The position numbers and the translations under genes were made by a program. From Rubritepida sp. (GTDB lineage: Bacteria > Pseudomonadota > Alphaproteobacteria > Acetobacterales > Acetobacteraceae): 11,055 nucleotides of DNA. The stretch spans positions 1 to 11,055 of the forward strand of contig JACMRO010000223.1 in assembly GCA_014376425.1 (NCBI GenBank). Reading direction: 5' to 3'. The notes under the pieces were generated by a model. That model was not told where the DNA came from. It was given only the letters and a program-made list of their open reading frames with translations, and ran no database searches. Each line of letters opens with the position of its first letter. The stretch's first letter is position 1. Below are positions 6,625-11,055 of the stretch, in pieces.

Positions 6625-6638
6625 GCCGAATATTCGGC
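6625..6638. promoter_or_regulatory. Perfect 14-bp palindrome in the lrp-trxB divergent gap
   Basis: GCCGAATATTCGGC is a perfect palindrome 30 bases before the trxB start and 118 bases before the Lrp/AsnC start, AT-rich in the centre as expected of an operator. Candidate binding site for the divergent Lrp/AsnC protein or another dimeric regulator. Elsewhere in the gap I see no convincing -35/-10 pair. Confidence 0.4.
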
Positions 6639-6668
6639 ACGAACCGACTGTCATAAAGAAAGCTGCCC

Positions 6669-7637
6669 GTGCCCGTCACGCATCACACCCCTCTGCTCGT
6701 CATCGGCGCCGGCCCCGCTGGCTACACCGCCGCCATCTATGCCGCGCGCGCCAGCATGGAGCCCATCCTGGTGGCCGGCCTGCAGCCGGGCGGGCAGCTC
6801 ACCATCACCACCGATGTCGAGAACTTCCCGGGTTTCGCCGAGGCTGTGCAGGGTCCCTGGCTGATGGAGCAGATGCGCGCCCAGGCCGCGCATGTCGGCA
6901 CCCGGCTGGTCGACGACATCATCACCGCAGTGGATTTCAGCCGCCGCCCCTTCCGCTGCGAGGCCGATAGCGGCGACGTCTTCATGGCGCAGACCGTGGT
7001 CATTGCCACCGGCGCCCAGGCCCGCTGGCTGGGCATCCCGGGCGAGCAGGCATTGTCGGGCTTCGGCGTCTCCGCCTGCGCGACCTGCGATGGCTTCTTC
7101 TTCCGCGGCAAGAACGTGGCCGTGGTGGGCGGCGGCAACTCGGCCACTGAGGAGGCGCTCTACCTCTCCAACCTCGCGGCTCACGTCACGCTCATCCATC
7201 GCCGCGACAGCTTGAGGAGCGAGCGCATCCTGCAGCAGCGCCTGTTCGCCAAACCCAACGTCACCTGCCTGTGGGACACGGCGGTGGAGGAAGTCCTGGC
7301 CGATGACGGCAAGCGCCCGGCGCTGCGCGCCCTGCGGCTGCGCAACCTGCGCACCGGCGCCATCGGCGAGATGAGCTTCGACGGCATGTTCGTGGCGATC
7401 GGGCACGACCCCGCCACCGCCCTGTTCCGCGGCCAGCTCGGCATGGACGACAGTGGCTACATCATCACCGAGCCAGGCAGCACCCGCACCTCCATCCCCG
7501 GCATCTTCGCCGCCGGCGACGTGCAGGACCACGTCTACCGCCAGGCCGTCACCGCCGCGGGCACCGGCTGCATGGCGGCGCTGGACGCCGAGCGCTTCCT
7601 CGCCGCCGAGCTCAGTACCACGCGCCAGGCCGCCTGA
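6669..7637 (+). CDS. trxB: Thioredoxin-disulfide reductase
   Basis: Cytosolic flavoenzyme that transfers electrons from NADPH to thioredoxin. The 322-residue protein carries the FAD motif GAGPAG (13-18), the PGGQL flavin segment (40-44), the ATGA element (113-116), the redox-active CATC (137-140), the NADPH-binding GGGNSA (154-159) with HRR (177-179) for the 2'-phosphate, and the C-terminal FAD-contacting IFAAGDV. All key residues are intact and the length is normal. Start is GTG at 6669, the only start that gives a standard N-terminus; the ribosome site is weak (AAGAAAG). Its TGA (7635-7637) shares one base with the ATG of the LysR gene, so the two are translationally coupled. Confidence 0.97.
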   Translation: MPVTHHTPLLVIGAGPAGYTAAIYAARASMEPILVAGLQPGGQLTITTDVENFPGFAEAVQGPWLMEQMRAQAAHVGTRLVDDIITAVDFSRRPFRCEADSGDVFMAQTVVIATGAQARWLGIPGEQALSGFGVSACATCDGFFFRGKNVAVVGGGNSATEEALYLSNLAAHVTLIHRRDSLRSERILQQRLFAKPNVTCLWDTAVEEVLADDGKRPALRALRLRNLRTGAIGEMSFDGMFVAIGHDPATALFRGQLGMDDSGYIITEPGSTRTSIPGIFAAGDVQDHVYRQAVTAAGTGCMAALDAERFLAAELSTTRQAA

Positions 7638-8530
7638 TGCCGCTGGACTGGGACAAGCTGCGCGTCTTCCACGCAGTGGCCGAAGCGGGCTCCTTCACGC
7701 ATGCTGGCGAGAACCTGAACCTCAGCCAATCCGCCGTCTCGCGGCAGATTCAGTCGCTCGAGGAATCGCTGTCGGTGCCGCTGTTCCACCGCCACGCCCG
7801 CGGCCTGATACTGACCGAATCGGGCGAGACGCTGAACCGTACGGTGCGCGAGGTATTCGCCAAGCTGGCGATGACCGAGGCACTGCTGACCGAGGGGCGG
7901 GAACGTGCCGCCGGCCGCCTCAAGATCACCACTACCACCGGCTTCGGTAGCGCCTGGCTGGCGCCGCGGCTGCATCGCTTCCTGGAACTGCACCCCGAGG
8001 TCAGCGTCTCCGTCCTGCTCGACGATGCTGGTCTCGATTTGGCGATGCGCGAAGCCGATGTCGCCATCCGCATGCATCCGCCCAAGCAGCCGGACCTGAT
8101 CCAGCGGCACATCGCGAGCTTCGGCTGGAAAGTCTACGGCTCGGCCGAATACCTCAAGCAGCACGGCATGCCGGCGCGGCCCGAGGATCTGGACGCGCAT
8201 CGCCTGGTCGTCTGGGGCGACTACCGGCCGCCGACCGAAGAGATGAACTGGCTGGCCGAGGTCGGCCGCCACAGTGGCAGCCAGCGGCGGGCGGCGGTGG
8301 AGGTGAACAGCCTCAGCGCCATGCTGCGCGCGGTGCAGTCGGGGCTCGGGCTTGCAGCCCTGCCGGATTTCATCGGTAGCGACCTGTCGGGGCTGGTGCA
8401 GGTGCTGCCCGACCTCAAGCCGCCGCGGATGAACGCCTATTTCGTCTATCCGGAGGAAATGCGGAATTCGAAGCGGGTGTCGGTATTCCGTGACTTCCTG
8501 GTGGCTGAACTGGCCGCTGGCCCGACCTAA
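7637..8530 (+). CDS. LysR-family regulator of the LsrB/VtlR type
   Basis: 297-residue LysR-type regulator. An N-terminal winged helix-turn-helix (about 4-63: LRVFHAVAEAGSFTHAGENL, then LSQSAVSRQIQSLE and LFHRHARGLILTE) is followed by a periplasmic-binding-protein-like effector domain (about 92-290). The start MPLDWDKLRVFHAVAEAGS and the HRHARGL wing closely resemble, from memory, LsrB of Sinorhizobium/Agrobacterium and VtlR of Brucella, which also sit directly after trxB. Those proteins control envelope, oxidative-stress and nutrient genes and, in Brucella, activate the small RNA AbcR2. This protein contains no cysteine at all, so thiol-based redox sensing reported for S. meliloti LsrB cannot apply. 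Start ATG 7637 overlaps the trxB stop by one base. The region after its stop holds a LysR-type box and a probable sRNA. Confidence 0.93.
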   Translation: MPLDWDKLRVFHAVAEAGSFTHAGENLNLSQSAVSRQIQSLEESLSVPLFHRHARGLILTESGETLNRTVREVFAKLAMTEALLTEGRERAAGRLKITTTTGFGSAWLAPRLHRFLELHPEVSVSVLLDDAGLDLAMREADVAIRMHPPKQPDLIQRHIASFGWKVYGSAEYLKQHGMPARPEDLDAHRLVVWGDYRPPTEEMNWLAEVGRHSGSQRRAAVEVNSLSAMLRAVQSGLGLAALPDFIGSDLSGLVQVLPDLKPPRMNAYFVYPEEMRNSKRVSVFRDFLVAELAAGPT

Positions 8531-8547
8531 CATGCGCTGGACGCATG
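8531..8547. promoter_or_regulatory. LysR-type T-N11-A dyad upstream of the predicted sRNA
   Basis: CATGCG-N5-CGCATG is a perfect 17-bp interrupted dyad with the LysR-family T-N11-A form (T8533, A8545), starting on the base after the LysR stop codon. A further CGCATG half-site lies at 8572-8577. If transcription starts near 8603, the dyad centre is at about -64 and the half-site near -30, the usual positions of the recognition and activation sites for LysR regulators. AACATGCG (8529-8536) and CGCATGTT (8572-8579) are also mutually complementary. Confidence 0.5.
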
Positions 8548-8567
8548 GCAGGCTCGTTGCCTTGTCG

Positions 8568-8596
8568 TTACCGCATGTTCAGCTTTTCCCTATCTT
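8568..8596 (+). promoter_or_regulatory. Tentative promoter of the sRNA
   Basis: TTACCG (8568-8573) and TATCTT (8591-8596) are spaced by 17 nt. Both are weak matches to consensus, as expected for an activator-dependent promoter, and the LysR half-site overlaps the -35. An alternative -10 is CTATCG at 8601-8606. Confidence 0.25.
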
Positions 8597-8602
8597 CTGT
8601 CT

Positions 8603-8701
8603 ATCGGCGACTGATGCCGAGAGGTCGAAAGACCTTCGTCTCCCAGACGTGAAGCCTCCCTGAATGACTGGCCGCCGATCGAAAGACCGGCGGCCTTTTT
8701 T
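8603..8701 (+). ncRNA. Probable trans-acting small RNA, AbcR/alpha-r15-like
   Basis: About 99 nt with the architecture of Hfq-dependent alphaproteobacterial sRNAs. A 5' hairpin (8618-8638) has an eight-pair stem with one bulged A and a GAAA tetraloop. An unpaired C/U-rich middle (8639-8669) carries two anti-Shine-Dalgarno motifs, UCUCCC (8639-8644) and CCUCCC (8655-8660). A 3' GC hairpin with six U then ends it. No protein frame fits. It lies directly after an LsrB/VtlR-type gene, where AbcR1/AbcR2 are encoded in rhizobia, Agrobacterium and Brucella; AbcR RNAs use CUCCCA-like motifs to block the translation of ABC-transporter mRNAs. Only one copy is seen, not the tandem pair of rhizobia. The 5' end is a guess, and the structure could instead be the 3' UTR and terminator of the LysR mRNA. 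Family assignment is from memory and synteny. Confidence 0.6.
8670..8701 (+). terminator. Rho-independent terminator
   Basis: Perfect 8-bp stem GGCCGCCG (8670-8677) and CGGCGGCC (8688-8695), 10-nt loop, followed by six T (8696-8701). It ends the predicted sRNA and any read-through from trxB-lysR. Works only in the plus direction; the ABC operon on the other strand stops 56 bases further on. Confidence 0.95.
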
Positions 8702-8756
8702 CTGCTTGACTGGGCGGCCTTCACCACCGCGTTGCTGGCGCCGCTTGAGAAAAGCC

Positions 8757-9530
8757 TCACCGCCGCTGCCCCAGCCAGCCCCAAAGACTGAGCCCCAGCC
8801 CCGCCACCACCAGCCACACCACGGCCAGCGCATGCGCCTCCGGCGTCGGCCCCATCCGCAACTGGCTGAACAGCAGCAGCGGCAGCGTGGTGGCACCAGG
8901 CCCCCCGGTGAAGCCGGCAAGCACCACATCGTCAAAAGACAGCAGGAACGCCAGGCCCCAGCCCGCCACCAGCGACGGCGCCAGCAAGGGCAGGGTCACG
9001 CTGCGAAACACCATGGCGGGCGATGCGCCGAGGTCGGCCGCAGCCTCCTCCAGCGCCAGCCCCATCCCGGCCAGCCGGCCCTGCACCACCACGGCCACAT
9101 ATCCGGCGCCCAGCGCGGCGTGGGCCAGCAGCAGCGTCATCACCCCGCGGCCTTCGGGCCACCCGGTCAGCCGCTGCAGCGCCACGAACAGCAGCAGCAA
9201 GGCCAGGCCGGTCACCACCTCGGGCAGCACCAACGGGGCCGCGGCCAGGATCGCGAAGAGCGCCCGGCCACGGAAGGCACCATGCCGCGCCAGCACCCAG
9301 CCAATGGCGCCGCCGGCCAGGCTCGCCAGCGTGGCCGCCCCCGCCGCCAGCAGCAGCGAAAGGCCGGCCGCGCCCAGCAGTCGCTCATTCTCCGCCAAGG
9401 CCGCGAACCAGCGCCAGGAAAACCCGCCCCAGACGAAAGGTTGCCGCGCGTCGGAGAAAGCGAACACCGCCATCAGCAGGATCGGCGCCCACAGGAAGGC
9501 CAGGCCGGCGGCGAGGACCCAGCGCGTCAT
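8757..9530 (-). CDS. ABC transporter permease, spermidine/putrescine PotC/PotI type
   Basis: Inner-membrane subunit of a binding-protein-dependent importer, probably for polyamines or a related small cation or acid. The 257 residues form about six hydrophobic segments. The cytoplasmic EAA loop (EEAAADLGASPAMVFRSVTLPLL, about 161-183, read in parts) that docks on the ATPase is intact, and the following SFDDVVLAGFTGGPGATTLPLLLFS is characteristic of PotC/PotI-like proteins. ATG 9528-9530 overlaps the stop of the other permease gene by 4 nt (ATGA), which fixes the start; extension to 9548 is not needed. Last gene of a minus-strand operon ATPase-permease-permease. No solute-binding protein gene is in the window. 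Permease identity firm, substrate inferred from family. Confidence 0.9.
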   Translation of the reverse strand: MTRWVLAAGLAFLWAPILLMAVFAFSDARQPFVWGGFSWRWFAALAENERLLGAAGLSLLLAAGAATLASLAGGAIGWVLARHGAFRGRALFAILAAAPLVLPEVVTGLALLLLFVALQRLTGWPEGRGVMTLLLAHAALGAGYVAVVVQGRLAGMGLALEEAAADLGASPAMVFRSVTLPLLAPSLVAGWGLAFLLSFDDVVLAGFTGGPGATTLPLLLFSQLRMGPTPEAHALAVVWLVVAGLGLSLWGWLGQRR

Positions 9531-10354
9531 CGCAGCCGTTGCCACCACAGCAGCGGCGGCAACAGCACCGCCAGCAGCGCCGTCGAGGCAGCCGCCGCCA
9601 GCGGCCAGTCCCGCGTCACGCTGAATTCCTGCCAGATCGCGCGGCCGACCAGCAGCGAGCCGGGCGAGCCGAGGATTTCGGGAATGACGAATTCACCCGC
9701 CGCGGGGATGAACACCAGCAGCGCCGCGGCCACCGCAGCGCCGGCACTGGCCGGCAGGGTCACGGTGCGGAACACCGTCCACGGCCCGGCGCCCAGATCG
9801 GCCGAAGCCTCCTCCGGCGCCCTGTCGCGCGCGGCCAGCGCGGCCAGCAAGGGCAGCAGTGCGAAGGGCAGGTAGCTGTGCACCATGCCCAGCATCAGCC
9901 CCGCGTCGCTGTAGAGCAGCCAGACCGGCGCATCCGTCAGCCCCAGCGCCAGCAGCGCACGGTTGATCGGCCCGGAATCCCGCAAAAGCCCCATCCAGGC
10001 CGCCATTCGCAGCACGAAGCCGGCCGACATGGGCAGCACCACGAGTGCCAGCAGCATCGGCCGCCAGCGTGGGGCGGCACGCAGGATGCCCAGCGCCATG
10101 GGGTAGGCAAGGCCAAGGCAGATGGCCGCCGTGCCACCCGACACGACCAGCGACCGGCCCAGCGCGGTCAGGTAGAAACCATCCCCCGTCAGCACCCGCC
10201 ACGCCTCATTGCCGGCAACCCAGCGGCCGTTCTCGATTGGCAGGCGAAAGGGCGGCAGCCCCGGATCGGGGATGGCGAAGGCGATGGCGAACACCACCAG
10301 CAAGGGTGCCGCGACCAGCAATATGAGCCAGGCCACGGCGGCGGCGCGGATCAC
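9527..10354 (-). CDS. ABC transporter permease, spermidine/putrescine PotB/PotH type
   Basis: Partner permease of the preceding importer; 275 residues. It has an N-terminal membrane anchor (about 2-27), a periplasmic loop (about 28-62), then five hydrophobic segments. The EAA loop EEASADLGAGPWTVFRTVTLP (about 181-201, read in parts) and the AAGEFVIPEILGSPGSLLVG segment are hallmarks of PotB/PotH proteins. GTG 10352-10354 is taken as start because it overlaps the ATPase stop by 4 nt (GTGA) and gives a normal N-terminus; the same frame stays open far upstream but there encodes out-of-frame sequence of the ATPase gene. The stop overlaps the next permease ATG by 4 nt. Such tight coupling points to one polycistronic mRNA and balanced subunit production. 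Confidence 0.9.
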   Translation of the reverse strand: MIRAAAVAWLILLVAAPLLVVFAIAFAIPDPGLPPFRLPIENGRWVAGNEAWRVLTGDGFYLTALGRSLVVSGGTAAICLGLAYPMALGILRAAPRWRPMLLALVVLPMSAGFVLRMAAWMGLLRDSGPINRALLALGLTDAPVWLLYSDAGLMLGMVHSYLPFALLPLLAALAARDRAPEEASADLGAGPWTVFRTVTLPASAGAAVAAALLVFIPAAGEFVIPEILGSPGSLLVGRAIWQEFSVTRDWPLAAAASTALLAVLLPPLLWWQRLR

Positions 10355-10830
10355 AGCCGCACCAGCGCGGCCGGGTCCCAGCCCAGCGTTACCGCATCGC
10401 CCTCCGCCGGCGGCGGCTGGCCGGCCGGCAGCGCCACCCGCCACGCCTGCCCCGCGGCCTCGCATTCCACCATCCAGCCCTCGCCACGGAAGGCGACGCG
10501 GGTCACCCGCGCCGGCAGTGCGCCGCCCAGCCGCAGCTGCTCTGGCCGCAGCGCGAAGACGCCGTCGGGTCGTTCGAGGATGTTCGCAGCACCCAAAAAC
10601 TCGGCGACATACCGGCTGGCAGGCCGGGCATAGACCTCGCGCGGCGGGCCGATCTGCGCCACCCGGCCCGCCGCCAGAACGGCAATGCGGTCGGCCAGGC
10701 CCAGCGCCTCGGCCTGGTCGTGCGTCACCATCACGAAGGTGGTGCCGGTCTGCCGCTGCAGCCGGCGCAGTTCCGCACCCGTCTGCGCCCGCAGCCCCGC
10801 ATCGAGCGCCGCCAGCGGGCCGTCCCCCAG
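10351..10830 (-). CDS. ABC transporter ATP-binding subunit, PotA-like, 5' part lost or corrupted
   Basis: The C-terminal 159 residues of the importer's ATPase. Reading inwards from the right, the reliable part begins at the D-loop (PLAALDAGLR). It continues with the switch histidine in TTFVMVTHDQAEAL, then LADRIAVLAAGRVAQIGPPREVYARPASRYVAEFLGAANIL (read in parts), typical of PotA/CUT-type ATPases. It ends in a TOBE domain (FALRPEQLRL to the C-terminus) that usually has a regulatory or substrate-linked role. The Walker A, ABC signature and intact Walker B are not found upstream: just before the D-loop the sequence reads LGDG instead of the expected LDE, and beyond 10830 it is scrambled. The frame stays open to the window edge, but that translation is meaningless. 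See the fold-back entries. The stop overlaps the permease GTG by 4 nt. Confidence 0.85.
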   Translation of the reverse strand: MGDGPLAALDAGLRAQTGAELRRLQRQTGTTFVMVTHDQAEALGLADRIAVLAAGRVAQIGPPREVYARPASRYVAEFLGAANILERPDGVFALRPEQLRLGGALPARVTRVAFRGEGWMVECEAAGQAWRVALPAGQPPPAEGDAVTLGWDPAALVRL

Positions 10831-11055
10831 CCCGAGGGGGGGGGGCCGGCTGCCGCGGGTGGGGTGGGACCCGCCCGCCCGGCGCCGGCCGGCGCAATTA
10901 TCCGGCGGCCAGCAGCAGCGGGTGGCGCTGGCCCGCGCCCTGGCCCGGCAGCCGCCCCTGCTGCTACTGGACGAGCCGCTGGCGGCGCTCGATGCGGGGC
11001 TGCGGGCGCAGACGGGTGCGGAGCTGGGGCGGCTGCAGCCGCAGGCCGGCACCAC
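10735..11055. repeat. Imperfect inverted repeat (fold-back) of the ATPase gene at the right edge
   Basis: Plus-strand 10971-11055 is the reverse complement of about 10739-10824, with 47 consecutive identical bases around the LAALDAGLRAQTGA codons and about five substitutions towards the end. The axis lies near 10888, where GCGCCGGCCGGCGC forms a 14-bp palindrome. Between the arms, 10831-10888 looks like a damaged, shortened copy of 10889-10970. Most easily explained as an assembly or amplification fold-back at a contig end; a real inverted duplication is less likely. Confidence 0.85.
10892..11055 (+). pseudogene. Inverted ATPase fragment containing the ABC signature and Walker B
   Basis: On the plus strand, opposite to the operon, an open frame from 10895 reads QLSGGQQQRVALARALA, then QPPLLLLDEPLAALDAGLRA and on to the window end. 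This is the part of the ATPase missing from the minus-strand copy (signature motif and Walker B), joined to a second copy of the D-loop region. It is not an independent gene: no start, no Walker A, and it duplicates the neighbouring gene. Joined to the minus-strand piece it would rebuild a normal PotA-like protein from the signature motif onward. Confidence 0.8.

Noticed and set aside
8531..8602. A second tandem AbcR copy upstream of the predicted sRNA
   Set aside because: No terminator hairpin with T-run and no CUCCC motif here; only the LysR-type dyad is visible.
9023..10633. Long plus-strand open frame (536 codons) over the permease genes
   Set aside because: Antisense to two clearly recognisable permeases; the translation is Pro/Arg/Gln-rich without any domain.
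10831..11055. N-terminal extension of the minus-strand ATPase to the window edge
   Set aside because: The open frame is accidental: it reads antisense through the inverted copy and contains no Walker A or signature motif.
1..11055. tRNA, rRNA, CRISPR array, IS element, phage or toxin-antitoxin genes
   Set aside because: Looked for on both strands and not seen; every sizeable frame outside shadows belongs to an ordinary chromosomal family.

Overview
High-GC DNA from an alphaproteobacterium, most likely a Rhodospirillales/Acetobacteraceae-type organism. This rests on codon and base composition, the Lrp/AsnC-trxB-LysR gene order, and alphaproteobacterial protein families (bactofilin, PfkB 'adenosine kinase', LsrB/VtlR-type LysR). 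The window reads as chromosomal core or near-core sequence; I see no phage, IS, CRISPR, tRNA or rRNA. Taxonomy is inferred from gene content, not from a marker gene.

Layout. (1) 1-2234, minus strand: a bactofilin gene, an unrecognised lipoprotein gene and an AEC-family permease cut by the left edge, closely packed and probably co-transcribed. (2) 2465-3927, plus strand: a PfkB/adenosine-kinase-like sugar kinase followed 2 nt later by a small exported protein of unknown function. (3) 3931-4650, minus strand: a Tat-exported Mn-type superoxide dismutase with an unusual substitution at the gateway tyrosine. (4) 5021-6040, plus strand: 3-hydroxyisobutyryl-CoA hydrolase (valine catabolism), whose 3' end overlaps a convergent Lrp/AsnC regulator gene (6024-6506). 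(5) 6669-8530, plus strand: thioredoxin reductase trxB and an LsrB/VtlR-like LysR regulator sharing one base. (6) 8531-8701: a regulatory region and a probable small RNA with a strong Rho-independent terminator. (7) 8757-10830, minus strand: two polyamine-type ABC permeases and a partial ATPase, overlapping by 4 nt each. (8) 10831-11055: a degraded, inverted copy of the ATPase gene, most likely an assembly fold-back at a contig end.

Main point of interest: the 171 bases after the LysR gene. In rhizobia, Agrobacterium and Brucella the LsrB/VtlR gene lies beside the AbcR (alpha-r15) small RNAs, and VtlR activates an abcR gene. Here the same place holds a LysR-type T-N11-A dyad directly after the stop codon. 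It is followed about 64 nt later by a roughly 100-nt transcript-like segment with a GNRA-capped hairpin, an unpaired stretch carrying two CUCCC anti-Shine-Dalgarno motifs, and a GC hairpin with six T. I propose a single-copy AbcR-like sRNA under control of its neighbour LysR protein. The family assignment is from memory and structure, not from a search.

Other points: the Tyr34-to-Gln change in the superoxide dismutase, the complete absence of cysteine in the LsrB-like regulator, a 14-bp perfect palindrome before trxB, and the fold-back at the right edge, which corrupts the ABC ATPase gene and should not be read as biology without checking.
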